Of a DNA stretch of 64,000 nucleotides, positions 18,397-27,614 are shown piece by piece. Source of the stretch: an uncultured Flavobacteriaceae bacterium (GTDB taxonomy: Bacteria; Bacteroidota; Bacteroidia; Flavobacteriales; Flavobacteriaceae); assembly GCA_947500525.1 (NCBI GenBank), contig CANMSH010000001.1:310001-374000 (forward strand), given 5' to 3'. The notes beneath the pieces are model-generated. The model was not told the DNA's origin, ran no database searches, and worked only from the letters and a program-made list of their open reading frames with translations. The first letter of the stretch is position 1. The number at the start of each line of letters is the position of its first letter. The position numbers and the translations under genes are program-made.

Positions 18397-18414
18397 TAAC
18401 GTTAACTTAACATT
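18397..18414. promoter_or_regulatory. Candidate Pho-box-like direct repeat
   Basis: TAACGTT (18397-18403), spacer AACT, then TAACATT (18408-18414): 6 of 7 bases shared at 11-base spacing, the best copy in the window. It lies 71 bases upstream of the minus-strand MORN-like gene and about 150 bases upstream of the candidate small RNA on the plus strand, so the controlled gene is uncertain. A further TTAACACATTG follows downstream. Confidence 0.4.
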
Positions 18415-18561
18415 GGGATTTTAACACATTGAAATTCAATAATTTGTTGATGTTAAGTTTTTAAATTTAACATATTCTTCTTTTTAAAATAAACTATAAT
18501 TAATAATTACATAATGTTTTGTTTACATATAATGTGAGTAAATACAATACTTTTGAAAGTT

Positions 18562-18651
18562 CTATAGACAATCATTGTTTCAATAATCGTTTAGTTTTTG
18601 TCGACTAGATTTTGAAATATGCAGGCTACTTTGGCCAAGTAGCCTTTTTTT
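18562..18651 (+). ncRNA. Candidate small RNA in the 18327-18734 intergenic region
   Basis: This 408-base gap has no supported gene. At 18548-18555 TACTTTTG matches the -7 consensus TAnnTTTG exactly, and at 18624-18651 there is a strong intrinsic terminator with no gene ahead of it on this strand. Together they predict a transcript of about 90 bases. A GTG-led 24-codon frame from 18533 starts before the predicted transcript and is not convincing. The lack of any upstream coding gene to terminate is the main argument. It lies in a phosphate-uptake neighbourhood, so phosphate control is possible but unproven. Confidence 0.35.
18624..18651 (+). terminator. Orphan Rho-independent terminator
   Basis: Stem GGCTACTT (18624-18631), loop TGGCC, stem AAGTAGCC (18637-18644), then T7. 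It is perfect over eight base pairs. No plus-strand gene precedes it for more than 650 bases (the preceding plus-strand operon already ends at its own terminator), hence the small-RNA proposal. Confidence 0.85.
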
Positions 18652-18683
18652 ATGCCAATATTCATTTAAAAATAACTTTTTCG

Positions 18684-18716
18684 AAACTTTAAGTTAACAT
18701 TAAAATTAGTTCTTTG
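18684..18716 (+). promoter_or_regulatory. Candidate regulated promoter of the porin gene
   Basis: AAACTTT (18684-18690), spacer AAGT, then TAACATT (18695-18701) form a Pho-box-like pair (5 of 7 bases shared, 11-base spacing). Eleven bases on is TTTG (18713-18716), the conserved half of a -7 element. A box placed about 10 bases ahead of the core element is how PhoB activates. It sets the start of transcription near 18722, downstream of the ATG at 18714 and upstream of the ATGs at 18735 and 18744. Confidence 0.4.
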
Positions 18717-18734
18717 CAGCGACAAAAACTAAAT

Positions 18735-19946
18735 ATGTTATTTATGAAACTAAAAGTTACGATTGTAACCCTTGCTTTTTTTGCAGTATTCTCTGCACAA
18801 TCACAAAAAACTAATGCTCCTAAATTTGGTAAAGGTCTTTTCAATTTAGTTGGAAAAGATAGTACTTGGACTATGAAAATAGGTACTCGTATGCAATTTC
18901 TCGCTATTTCAAATTGGGAAAGTGAAGATGGTTCCTTAATCAATCCAGAACAAAACGCTTTGGTCCGTCGGGCACGTTTAAAATTTAATGGATTCGCTTT
19001 TAGCCCTAAGCTAAAATATAAAATGGAGTTAGGCCTATCTAATAGAGATATTTCGGGAGCCTCAGAATTCAATCGCAATACTCCTCGATATATTTTAGAC
19101 GCCGTTGTGATGTGGAATTTTTATCAAAATTTTGAATTATGGGCTGGTCAAACAAAATTACCTGGAAATATTGAACGTGTAATTTCATCTGGAAATTTAC
19201 AACAGGTAGATCGTTCATTATTAAATAGCAGGTTTAATATTGATCGTGATATGGGGATTCAATTGAGGCATCATTTTAATATTACGGATAAATTTTTAGT
19301 TCGTGAAAAATTTGCCATTTCACAAGGAGAAGGAAGAAATATTACGGAAGGTAATTTAGGAGGACATCAATACACGGCTCGCTTGGAGTTTCTACCTTTT
19401 GGAAAGTTTGAAAGCAAAGGAGACTATAGTGGAAGTGATTTAAAACGTGAAGAAAGCCCTAAACTAATGATCGCCGCAACTTATGATCATAATAACAACG
19501 CCGTGAAAAACAGAAGTAATCAAGGTTCATATATGACGAATGATGTTGGTTTTTATGAAACAAATATCAATACTATATTTATTGATGCCATGTTTAAATA
19601 TAAAGGATTTTCATTGATGGCAGAATATGCCGATAGAGATGCAAAAGATCCTTTTGCTAAAAATTCTGATGGTACTTTGACCGGTGACGAAGTGCAAGTG
19701 GGTACTGGTCTTAATTTACAAGCAGGTTATTTACTCAACAGTAATTGGGAAATTTCAGGTCGATATACAAACATCAAACTTGATCAAAACATTACTGGTA
19801 AAAACCCTGAGAATCAGTATACATTTGGAATTTCTAAGTATATTGTGGGGCATAAATTAAAGGTACAATCAGATGTTAGCTACTTATCTTTAGATGGTAG
19901 TAATAACGAATTAATGTATCGCTTACAATTTGATATACATTTTTAA
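18735..19946 (+). CDS. OprP/OprO-type phosphate-selective porin
   Basis: Outer-membrane beta-barrel of the phosphate-selective porin family, about 400 aa. Possible starts are 18714, 18735 and 18744; the promoter position argues against 18714, and MLFMKLKVTIVTLAFFAVFSAQ reads as a signal peptide from 18735 or 18744. Family features are the early FNLVGKDSTWTMKIGTRMQFL, ALVRRARLKFNGFAFSPKLKYKMELGLS, the NFELWAGQTKLPGNIERV segment, and the C-terminal YRLQFDIHF ending in Phe. It should let phosphate or polyphosphate enter the periplasm. The PiT permease gene follows 73 bases later, giving a coherent outer-to-inner membrane route. Confidence 0.88.
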   Translation: MLFMKLKVTIVTLAFFAVFSAQSQKTNAPKFGKGLFNLVGKDSTWTMKIGTRMQFLAISNWESEDGSLINPEQNALVRRARLKFNGFAFSPKLKYKMELGLSNRDISGASEFNRNTPRYILDAVVMWNFYQNFELWAGQTKLPGNIERVISSGNLQQVDRSLLNSRFNIDRDMGIQLRHHFNITDKFLVREKFAISQGEGRNITEGNLGGHQYTARLEFLPFGKFESKGDYSGSDLKREESPKLMIAATYDHNNNAVKNRSNQGSYMTNDVGFYETNINTIFIDAMFKYKGFSLMAEYADRDAKDPFAKNSDGTLTGDEVQVGTGLNLQAGYLLNSNWEISGRYTNIKLDQNITGKNPENQYTFGISKYIVGHKLKVQSDVSYLSLDGSNNELMYRLQFDIHF

Positions 19947-20019
19947 AGCTGAAAACATAACAATTAGTTAATATTCGACTAAACTATAATTAACATTTTT
20001 GCAACACAAAATTTAGACA

Positions 20020-22281
20020 ATGGAAAATATTTACCTAATAATGATCATCGCGCTGGTAATTTTGGCAGCTGCAGATTTAGTAGTGGGTGTGAGTAATGAT
20101 GCTGTAAACTTTTTAAACTCGGCGATTGGTTCGAAAGCAATTCCTTTTCGAACTATCATGATAGTTGCCAGTCTTGGTATCTTCGTTGGTGCCGTTTTCT
20201 CAAGTGGTATGATGGAAGTCGCTCGTAAGGGTATTTTCGTGCCTGGCGAATTCTATTTTAACGAAATCATGATCATTTTTATGGCGGTCATGATTACCGA
20301 TATACTGTTACTTGACTTCTTTAATACTTTAGGCATGCCAACCTCAACAACGGTTTCAATTGTGTTTGAATTATTGGGAGCAGCTGTTGCCATGGCATTG
20401 ATAAAAATCGGTGCTTCTGATACACAATCATTTTCTGATCTTACTACCTATATTAATACCGAAAAAGCAATGCAAATTATCTCGGGTATCCTCTTATCTG
20501 TAGTGATCGCGTTTAGTGTTGGTGCGCTGGTACAATATGTCTCTCGTCTTATTTTTTCTTTTCACTATGAGAAGAAAATTAAGTACCTAGGTGCTTTATT
20601 TGGAGGTGGTGCTTTGACTGCTATTACCTACTTCATATTTATGAAAGGACTTAAAGGAACACCTTATTATAAAGATTTAAAAGGGTTGTTAGAAGGTAAC
20701 GAAATTATGATTATTGCTGTGAGTTTTGTCGTTTGGACCTTACTCTCTCAAATTTACATGGGTGTTTTAAAGAAGAACATTTTTATTCCAATTATAGCGA
20801 TCGGTACATTCGGTTTAGCGTTGGCCTTTTCTGGAAACGATTTGGTGAACTTTATTGGTGTACCTATGGCAGCCTGGCATTCGTATGAAGCATGGACAAC
20901 TTCAGGTGTCGACGCTTCTGCATTTTCAATGGGAGTATTAGATAAGAAAGTGCCTACTGAACCGCTCCTGTTATTTATTGCAGGTGGAATTATGGTATTG
21001 ACTTTATGGTTTTCTAAGAAGGCTCGTACAGTGGCAGATACTGAAATTGGTTTATCAAGACAGGGTGATGGTGCTGAAAAATTCCAACCAAATGCCTTAT
21101 CTAGAGCCGTAGTTCGATTTACCATTATGATTTCGAAATATACGGCGACGATGTTACCTGCATCAGTAAATGAGAGAATAAATAGACAATTTGAAAAGCC
21201 TGTTGTTGCTTTATCTAAAGGTAAAACACATGAACTACCGGCATTTGATCAAGTTCGAGCTTCTGTAAATTTAATGGTTGCAGGAGTCTTAATTTCTATA
21301 GCCACTTCTATGAAATTACCACTATCAACAACCTATGTAACATTTATGGTTGCCATGGGTACTTCATTAGCCGATAGAGCATGGGGTAGTGAAAGTGCTG
21401 TGTATAGAGTTGCGGGTGTTTTAAATGTAATTGGCGGATGGTTTGGTACCGCAATTATTGCTTTTATCGCTGCCGGAACTATGGCTTTACTCATTAATTT
21501 AGGTGGTCCAACGGCTATAGCTATCTTGTTATTTTTAGCCATTTTATTACTTGCCAGAAATTATATTCGACACAATAAAAAAGCGAATGAATTAAAAGCT
21601 GAAGATCGTTTAGAGAAATCAGAAAGCAATTCTATTCAAGGAGTCATTGATGAGAGTGCCGATAATATTTCTAAATCTCTAAAAAGAGTGAGTAAAATTA
21701 ATGAGGCCTCAATCAATGGTTTAATCAATGAAGATCTAAAATCGCTTAAAAAGGCAAAGTCGACTGTTGCTAAATTGGAAGCTGAAATAGACGATATCCA
21801 AAATAATATTTTCTATTTCATTAAAAATTTAGATGAATCATATGTTGGTGCTAGTAAATTATATATTGATGTAATTGGTGATTTACAAGATATGGCACAA
21901 TCGTCTAGTTTTATTGCAAAGGCGAGTCATAAACACATCAATAACAATCACAAGGCATTGAAGAAAAATCAAGTGGATGAGTTGAAAGAAATCAATGACA
22001 AATTAAATGCTTTATTCTCTAAAGTAAGAGGCATTTTTGATTCGCGTTCATTCGATCAATTAGGTTCGTTATTAGACGAGAAGCAACTATTATTGGATAA
22101 GGTAAGAGAGTATATTCAAATACAGGTTGAACGCACAAGAACAACCGAATCTAGTCCGAAGAATACAACCTTATACTTTAGTCTATTATTAGAAACAAAA
22201 GATTTAATAAAGGCGAGTATGAGTTTATTAGAAGTATATTCTCAAGAAGAATCTCAGCAGGATACTGTATTAGATAAGTAA
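20020..22281 (+). CDS. PiT-family phosphate permease fused to a PhoU-like domain
   Basis: A 753-aa inner-membrane phosphate:cation symporter. The duplicated PiT signatures are visible: ADLVVGVSNDAVNFLNSAIGSKA near residues 19-41 and GNDLVNFIGVPMAAWHSYEAW near 270; ten or more hydrophobic helices run to about residue 510. Residues 525-750 are charged and helical (LEKSESNSIQGVIDESADNISKSLKRVSKIN...), resembling the DUF47/PhoU-like proteins usually encoded by a separate gene beside pit. The fusion would tie transport to its regulator. TAACATTTTTGC about 30 bases upstream of the start combines a TAACATT half-site with a TTTG element. A bidirectional terminator follows. Confidence 0.92.
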   Translation: MENIYLIMIIALVILAAADLVVGVSNDAVNFLNSAIGSKAIPFRTIMIVASLGIFVGAVFSSGMMEVARKGIFVPGEFYFNEIMIIFMAVMITDILLLDFFNTLGMPTSTTVSIVFELLGAAVAMALIKIGASDTQSFSDLTTYINTEKAMQIISGILLSVVIAFSVGALVQYVSRLIFSFHYEKKIKYLGALFGGGALTAITYFIFMKGLKGTPYYKDLKGLLEGNEIMIIAVSFVVWTLLSQIYMGVLKKNIFIPIIAIGTFGLALAFSGNDLVNFIGVPMAAWHSYEAWTTSGVDASAFSMGVLDKKVPTEPLLLFIAGGIMVLTLWFSKKARTVADTEIGLSRQGDGAEKFQPNALSRAVVRFTIMISKYTATMLPASVNERINRQFEKPVVALSKGKTHELPAFDQVRASVNLMVAGVLISIATSMKLPLSTTYVTFMVAMGTSLADRAWGSESAVYRVAGVLNVIGGWFGTAIIAFIAAGTMALLINLGGPTAIAILLFLAILLLARNYIRHNKKANELKAEDRLEKSESNSIQGVIDESADNISKSLKRVSKINEASINGLINEDLKSLKKAKSTVAKLEAEIDDIQNNIFYFIKNLDESYVGASKLYIDVIGDLQDMAQSSSFIAKASHKHINNNHKALKKNQVDELKEINDKLNALFSKVRGIFDSRSFDQLGSLLDEKQLLLDKVREYIQIQVERTRTTESSPKNTTLYFSLLLETKDLIKASMSLLEVYSQEESQQDTVLDK

Positions 22282-22308
22282 TTGAGATAACACTGTCCAA
22301 ATAAAAAA

Positions 22309-22340
22309 GAGGCGCTTTGAATAAAGCACCTCTTTTTTTT
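22309..22340 (+). terminator. Bidirectional terminator between PiT and HEIGH peptidase genes
   Basis: GAGGCGCTTT (22309-22318), loop GAAT, AAAGCACCTC (22323-22332) with one mismatch, then T8; an A6 run on the other side allows use from the minus strand. Confidence 0.85.
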
Positions 22341-22355
22341 ATTCTTTTTATCTAA

Positions 22356-23165
22356 TTAATATACTTCTGTCAACGCCGTAACATCTCCCGAAGTGAAAGG
22401 ACGGTCAGTTCCATTACTACATGCTAGCATCCAAGAACCATTCTCAGCCCCAGTTGGTGTACCAGGAATGTATACTGCTCCTACACCAGCATCTCCTTCA
22501 TCTCCACCTCTTCCACAACTAAAAGCGCGATTAAAATAATCTGTATGACGAAAACCAATTGCATGGCCAATTTCGTGCGCTATCACAGTGGCCGCATCAG
22601 CAGGAATACCACCTCTTCTAGGATTGTATACATCCGAATTTAACACAATCGGTGTTGCAGGATCTCCATTCGCATCAGGAAAACCAGCACTTCGGCCTAA
22701 AATAGTACTTCCTCTAGATTTTCTTAATTTTTGTGATAAGATATCAATATCTGCTCCTTCACTATTTGCTCTTGCAAAAGTAATATCTAAACCTAAAGAG
22801 TTATATCTATTTAACGCATCGTCAAATGCAGCTTGCATTGTAGCATTAAAATCGGCATCCATATAAACTGAAACAACTCTTCCATCGGGACCAACAATAT
22901 TATTAGTTCGATAATGTTTTTGGTTCTCTTGATTAGGTTGTAGTTCATCTATTTGCTCTAATGTTAAAAAAATGTCTCCTTCAACCACATATCCTTCGTT
23001 ACCCATAAAGGTGTCAACAAACACGTCATTGGTATTGAAACCGGCAGCTTCAATTTTTGCTAAAACTTTAGTATCAATATTCCCTTCATCCAAAGTGTCA
23101 GAAGTACAAGCGACGATTGCAGAAACAGCCAGTGCTGCTATTGCATAAATTTTAATTTTTCTCAT
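22356..23165 (-). CDS. HEIGH-type zinc metallopeptidase lipoprotein
   Basis: A 269-aa lipoprotein (MRKIKIYAIAALAVSAIVAC, lipobox IVAC). The C-terminal half has the zinc-binding motif VIAHEIGHAIGFRHTDYF (HExxHxxGxxH), characteristic of the M57 dual-action HEIGH metallopeptidases in the metzincin clan. An N-terminal region (residues 30-100, EAAGFNTNDVFVDTFMGNEGYVVEGDIFLT) is typical of this family and may act as a pro-segment. The cysteines in FSCGRGGDEG and LACSNGTD could pair. Expected location is the outer membrane or cell surface; the substrate is unknown. It is monocistronic between two terminators. Confidence 0.88.
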   Translation of the reverse strand: MRKIKIYAIAALAVSAIVACTSDTLDEGNIDTKVLAKIEAAGFNTNDVFVDTFMGNEGYVVEGDIFLTLEQIDELQPNQENQKHYRTNNIVGPDGRVVSVYMDADFNATMQAAFDDALNRYNSLGLDITFARANSEGADIDILSQKLRKSRGSTILGRSAGFPDANGDPATPIVLNSDVYNPRRGGIPADAATVIAHEIGHAIGFRHTDYFNRAFSCGRGGDEGDAGVGAVYIPGTPTGAENGSWMLACSNGTDRPFTSGDVTALTEVY

Positions 23166-23276
23166 AAAAATATTTAATTTTTTAGTTAATAATCCTAAAT
23201 ATAGCTAAAATAAAACATATTTATAATAATTATTCATAAATAACTATTAATACCTCAAGCAAGAGTTATTTTCTAC

Positions 23277-23310
23277 AAAAAAAAGGGAATATCTCCATAG
23301 AAATATTCCC
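23277..23310 (-). terminator. Terminator of nrdBA
   Basis: Read on the minus strand: GGGAATAT stem (plus-strand 23303-23310 and 23285-23292) closing a ten-base loop, followed by a run of T8 (A8 at 23277-23284 on the plus strand). It lies 25 bases past the nrdA stop. Confidence 0.85.
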
Positions 23311-23334
23311 TTCTCATTTAATTAATTCTCTCTA

Positions 23335-25788
23335 TTAAGAACCACACATTAAGCAATCATCACCCTCGCCTTCTTTGGCACGTGCAATCATTGCTCTATA
23401 TTCTTCGGGTGTCATTTCGGTATCATTTGAGATCACAGCATTTACCTGCGTATCTGCTGCTACACTTTCTGGTACAGCTGCAGGTTTAGGTACTGCCGCT
23501 TTTTGCTCTTTTGATAATGTAAACTGCTTCGCATTTACTGCAGATTTTGTTCTTAAATAGTACATTCCTGTTTTTAAGCCTGACTTCCAAGCATAAAAAT
23601 GCATAGAAGTTAATTTGCTATAATTAGGGTCTTGCATAAATAAGTTCATTGATTGCGATTGGTCAATAAAGTAACCACGTTGACGCGCCATATCAATAAT
23701 ATCTTTCATGCTTAATTCCCATACCGTTTTATACAATTCTTTTAGATCATCTGGAATAGCATCTATATGCTGAATAGATCCATTGGCACGCATGATACTT
23801 TCTTTCATACTGTTATCCCACAATCCTAATTCTACTAGATCTTCTAATAGATGTTTATTCACTACGATAAACTCTCCAGACAATACTCTACGTGTATAGA
23901 TATTCGAAGTATATGGCTCAAAGGCTTCATTATTTCCTAAAATCTGAGAGGTAGATGCTGTTGGCATTGGTGCTACCAATAAGGAGTTACGCACACCATG
24001 CTTCATTACTTGTTTGCGTAATTTTTTCCAATCCCATCTTCCGCTAAGGTCGTCTTCTGAGATATTCCACATATTAAATTGAAACTCTCCTTCGCTCATT
24101 GGTGATCCTTTGAAAGTAGAATATGGTTCTTTTGCTTTTGCTATTTCCATAGAAGAAGTAACTGCCGCAAAATATAAGGTTTCAAAAATGTCTTGATTTA
24201 ATTGTTTTGCCTCATCTGATGTAAAAGGCATACGTAATTGAATAAAAGCATCAGCCAGACCTTGAATTCCTAAGCCTACTGGTCTATGTCTAAAGTTAGA
24301 GTTTTCGGCTTCTTTAATAGGATAATAGTTGCGATCAATCACACAATCTAAATTACGAGTTACCTTTTTCGTAACATCGAATAATTTTTTGTGATTGAAA
24401 TATTTCTTTCCTTCTTTATCTTCACTCACAAACATTGAAACTGCAATCGACGCTAGGTTACACACAGCAACCTCATCTTTTGCCGTATATTCCATAATTT
24501 CAGTACATAAATTTGAAGAACGAATGGTTCCTAAATTCTTCTGATTCGATTTACGGTTCGCTGCATCTTTATACAACATATAAGGATTACCTGTCTCAAT
24601 TTGTGCTTCTAATATTTTCTCCCAAAGTTCACGCGCCTTGATGGTTTTTCTTCCTTTTCCAACCTTTTCGTATCCTTCATACAGTTTCTCAAACTCATCT
24701 CCATACGTGTCGAATAAGTGCGGGCACTCATTTGGACACATTAAGGTCCATTCTCCGTCTTCTTGTACGCGTTTCATAAATAAATCTGGAATCCACATCG
24801 CGTAGAACAAGTCACGTGCACGGTTTTCTTCAGCTCCCGTATTCTTTCTTAAATCTAAGAAACTAAATACATCAGCGTGCCAAGGTTCTAAATACATTGC
24901 GAAAGAACCTTTTCGTTTTCCTCCTCCTTGATCTACATATCGAGCCGTATCATTATATACTTTTAACATTGGTACAATTCCGTTTGAAGTACCATTTGTT
25001 CCACGAATGTATGAACCTGTAGCTCTCACATTATGAATAGACAATCCAATCCCTCCAGCCGATTGTGAAATTTTAGCCGTTTGTTTTAGGGTATCATAAA
25101 TTCCGTCAATACTATCATCTTGCATTTGCAATAAGAAACATGACGACATTTGAGGTTTTGGTGTTCCTGCGTTGAACAACGTTGGGGTAGCATGTGTAAA
25201 GAATTTTTTACTCATCAACTCATACGTTGCAATCGCTTCATCAAGATCATTCAAATGAATCCCAATCGCTACACGCATTAACATATGTTGTGGACGTTCA
25301 GCAATAACCCCATTTAATTTTAGTAGATATGAACGTTCTAATGTTTTAAACCCAAAATAATCATAGTTAAAATCTCTATTGTAGATAATTGTAGAGTCTA
25401 ACTTAGCCGCATTATCCATGATGACTTTGTACGTATCATCAGCAATTAATGGTGCTTTTTTTCCGGTGCGAGGATTTACATAAGTATATAAATCTTTCAC
25501 CACTTCCGAAAATGTTTTCTTTGTGTTTTTATGCAAATTTGATACGGCAACTCTCGCTGCTAACTTCGCATAGTCAGGATGTTGTACTGTCATTGTTGCT
25601 GCTGTTTCGGCAGCAAGATTGTCTAATTCAGAGGTGGTCACACCATCATATAAGCCTTCAATCACACGCATTGCCACTTTAGTGGGGTCCACCATTTTAT
25701 TCAAACCATAACTCATTTTACGAATTCTGGCGGTGATTTTATCAAACATTACTGGCTCTTTTCTGCCGTCTCTTTTTAGTACAAACAT
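23335..25788 (-). CDS. nrdA: Ribonucleoside-diphosphate reductase, alpha subunit
   Basis: Large catalytic subunit of class I ribonucleotide reductase, making dNDPs from NDPs; 817 aa. An N-terminal ATP-cone ([22 protein letters not shown]..., about 1-90) indicates allosteric activity control by ATP/dATP. Active-site elements are visible: [11 protein letters not shown] with the first redox cysteine, NLCTEIMEY with the radical-site Cys439 and Glu441, and [20 protein letters not shown]. The C-terminal swinging redox pair is CLMC at residues 812-815. It lies downstream of nrdB on the same strand with a 112-base gap, likely one operon. The architecture is close to the eukaryotic-type class Ia enzymes. 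Confidence 0.97.
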   Translation of the reverse strand: MFVLKRDGRKEPVMFDKITARIRKMSYGLNKMVDPTKVAMRVIEGLYDGVTTSELDNLAAETAATMTVQHPDYAKLAARVAVSNLHKNTKKTFSEVVKDLYTYVNPRTGKKAPLIADDTYKVIMDNAAKLDSTIIYNRDFNYDYFGFKTLERSYLLKLNGVIAERPQHMLMRVAIGIHLNDLDEAIATYELMSKKFFTHATPTLFNAGTPKPQMSSCFLLQMQDDSIDGIYDTLKQTAKISQSAGGIGLSIHNVRATGSYIRGTNGTSNGIVPMLKVYNDTARYVDQGGGKRKGSFAMYLEPWHADVFSFLDLRKNTGAEENRARDLFYAMWIPDLFMKRVQEDGEWTLMCPNECPHLFDTYGDEFEKLYEGYEKVGKGRKTIKARELWEKILEAQIETGNPYMLYKDAANRKSNQKNLGTIRSSNLCTEIMEYTAKDEVAVCNLASIAVSMFVSEDKEGKKYFNHKKLFDVTKKVTRNLDCVIDRNYYPIKEAENSNFRHRPVGLGIQGLADAFIQLRMPFTSDEAKQLNQDIFETLYFAAVTSSMEIAKAKEPYSTFKGSPMSEGEFQFNMWNISEDDLSGRWDWKKLRKQVMKHGVRNSLLVAPMPTASTSQILGNNEAFEPYTSNIYTRRVLSGEFIVVNKHLLEDLVELGLWDNSMKESIMRANGSIQHIDAIPDDLKELYKTVWELSMKDIIDMARQRGYFIDQSQSMNLFMQDPNYSKLTSMHFYAWKSGLKTGMYYLRTKSAVNAKQFTLSKEQKAAVPKPAAVPESVAADTQVNAVISNDTEMTPEEYRAMIARAKEGEGDDCLMCGS

Positions 25789-25900
25789 ATCTACATTGTT
25801 TTTAGGTTAGTGGGTATTTTTGGGATGCCTTTCGGCGGATACTTTATTGTTTAGCGAACTATATTTGTGAAATTCCTACTTTAATTCGGAATCACACATA

Positions 25901-26875
25901 TTAAAAATCAGCATCAAAACTGATGGCTCCTGTTCCACCAGATTTTACACCTGCTTTTTGATATTCTGAAACTCTTTTTTCAAAGAAGTTTGTTTTTCCT
26001 TCTAATGAAATCATTTCCATGAAATCAAAAGGATTCGTTGAATTATACACTTTTTCACAGTGAAAGTCTTCTAACAAACTATCTGTCACAAATTCTAAAT
26101 ACTGGGTCATCAACTTCGCATTCATACCAATTAAACTCACTGGTAATGACTCAGTTATAAAACCTCTTTCAATATCTAGAGCATCACAAATAATCTCTTT
26201 GATTCTTTCTTTTGGTACTTTATTTACAATGTGATTATTATGTAAATGCACGGCAAAATCACAATGCATTCCTTCATCACGAGAAATCAATTCATTAGAA
26301 AATGTTAATCCAGGTAGTAGACCTCTCTTCTTCATCCAAAAAATAGAACAAAAACTACCTGAAAAGAAAATACCTTCTACGGCTGCAAAGGCAATTAAGC
26401 GCTCGGCAAAACTATCACTCTCAATCCATTTTAAGGCCCATTCGGCTTTATCTTTAATGGCTGGAAACACTTCAATTGCTCTAAATAATTGATCTTTCTC
26501 TGCCTCATTTTTTACATATGTATCGATTAAAAGAGAATATACTTCAGAGTGAATATTCTCCATCATTATTTGAAATCCGTAAAAGAATTTCGCTTCAGAA
26601 TACTGTACTTCATTCACGAAGTTTTCCGCTAAATTTTCATTTACGATACCGTCTGAAGCTGCGAAAAAAGCTAAAATATGCTTGATAAAATAACGCTCAT
26701 CATCGCTTAGTTTATTTTCCCAATCGCTGATATCTTGATGCAAATCGATTTCTTCCGCGGTCCAAATACTTGCTTCTTGTTTTTTATACCATTCCCAAAT
26801 ATCTTGGTGCTGAATTGGAAAGATTACAAATCTATTATCATTTGGGGCTAAAATGGGCTCTACTGCTTGCGACAT
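25901..26875 (-). CDS. nrdB: Ribonucleoside-diphosphate reductase, beta subunit
   Basis: Ferritin-like radical-generating subunit of class I ribonucleotide reductase, 324 aa. Metal-ligand segments are visible: [30 protein letters not shown] (Glu and His ligands and the likely radical Tyr of IDTY), [12 protein letters not shown] and [14 protein letters not shown]. The C-terminal tail [13 protein letters not shown], ending in FDADF, matches the peptide that docks into the alpha subunit. It is first in the nrdBA operon. The upstream 313-base region holds a DnaA-box match. Confidence 0.97.
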   Translation of the reverse strand: MSQAVEPILAPNDNRFVIFPIQHQDIWEWYKKQEASIWTAEEIDLHQDISDWENKLSDDERYFIKHILAFFAASDGIVNENLAENFVNEVQYSEAKFFYGFQIMMENIHSEVYSLLIDTYVKNEAEKDQLFRAIEVFPAIKDKAEWALKWIESDSFAERLIAFAAVEGIFFSGSFCSIFWMKKRGLLPGLTFSNELISRDEGMHCDFAVHLHNNHIVNKVPKERIKEIICDALDIERGFITESLPVSLIGMNAKLMTQYLEFVTDSLLEDFHCEKVYNSTNPFDFMEMISLEGKTNFFEKRVSEYQKAGVKSGGTGAISFDADF

Positions 26876-27188
26876 ATTAAATCAAGTTTTTTAAATTTTG
26901 GACAATAAAAATGTTTGGACAATCGGTTGAAACAAAGATTGAATTTTTCATTGAAAAATGAAAATCATAATTATCCACAAAACAAGGCAAGTTTTTAACA
27001 AAATGAATTTTTCCAAAAAATTACTTAACAAAAACTTAACATGCAAAGCATTGATTATCAGGTGGTTATTTTTTAAGATTTTATCCTACAAGCGTAAAAT
27101 ACCAGAGATTCCATTTTCTGCGTAAAACGAAAAAAAAGATGAAAAAAATGAACCTTTATTTTTTATAAAATTTCAATACAAATATTCC
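26876..27188. other. 313-base intergenic region upstream of nrdB
   Basis: No coding frame, RNA gene or hairpin terminator is seen. TTATCCACA at 26971-26979 matches the DnaA-box consensus exactly. The rest is AT-rich, with several TTAACA-like runs (around 27000-27040) that I cannot assign. The minus-strand nrdB promoter must lie in the right-hand part of this stretch. Confidence 0.5.
26971..26979 (+). promoter_or_regulatory. DnaA-box match upstream of nrdB
   Basis: TTATCCACA is the classic high-affinity DnaA box. It lies 96 bases upstream of the nrdB start. DnaA controls nrdAB in E. coli, so a link is plausible, but a single 9-mer could be chance. Confidence 0.3.
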
Positions 27189-27551
27189 TTATATGGTTTT
27201 AAACCATTCTAAGTATTTTTCACCCAGAATAGGTGCTGGTTTTTCTTTTAAGTTTAACGCATTTATCAAACTCATAATCCACATATATAGTAAAACAAAT
27301 GACCCTACTAGACTGGCTATCCAACCTAATATAGGAATGATATTTATGAACATCAAGACCAAGCTTGTCAGCGTAAGTCCTAACATTTGCTTGATATGAT
27401 ATTTGGCAAATTCATTTTTCTTTTCACTATTCATGACAAAGGCAATGATTAAGCCTATAATTGTAAGATATGATATAATTGCAATTGTCTTCCCTTCTTC
27501 TTTTACTGAAGTAGCGCTTATTTCCTTTATTGTTGATTCTGTATTTTCCAT
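27189..27551 (-). CDS. DUF4870 membrane protein
   Basis: A 120-aa protein taking ATG 27551 (MENTESTIKEISATSVKEEGK) as start; the longer frame from 27608 adds a charged stretch (MNEYLRSKPKSRKQYKILI) untypical of the family. It has three hydrophobic segments (TIAIISYLTIIGLIIAFVM; QMLGLTLTSLVLMFINIIPI; IASLVGSFVLLYMWIMSLI) and the conserved EFAKYHIKQ motif of DUF4870/Tic20-like small membrane proteins. Function unknown. It is last in the minus-strand operon of exported proteins, 63 bases after the serine hydrolase, and is the only member with no signal peptide. Confidence 0.8.
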   Translation of the reverse strand: MENTESTIKEISATSVKEEGKTIAIISYLTIIGLIIAFVMNSEKKNEFAKYHIKQMLGLTLTSLVLMFINIIPILGWIASLVGSFVLLYMWIMSLINALNLKEKPAPILGEKYLEWFKTI

Positions 27552-27614
27552 AATTAAAATTTTATATTGTTTTCTGCTTTTTGGTTTTGATCTTAAGTAT
27601 TCATTCAAAACAAT

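Noticed and set aside
18533-18610. GTG-led 24-codon frame (VSKYNTFESSIDN...)
   Set aside because: It starts upstream of the only good promoter element, has no recognisable motif, and short frames of this size are common.
18714-18734. ATG 18714 as start of the porin gene
   Set aside because: It overlaps the TTTG promoter core at 18713-18716 and puts MQRQKLN ahead of an otherwise clean signal peptide.
20754-21542. Minus-strand open frames opposite the PiT gene
   Set aside because: They mirror the codons of the membrane helices and have no homology or signal of their own.
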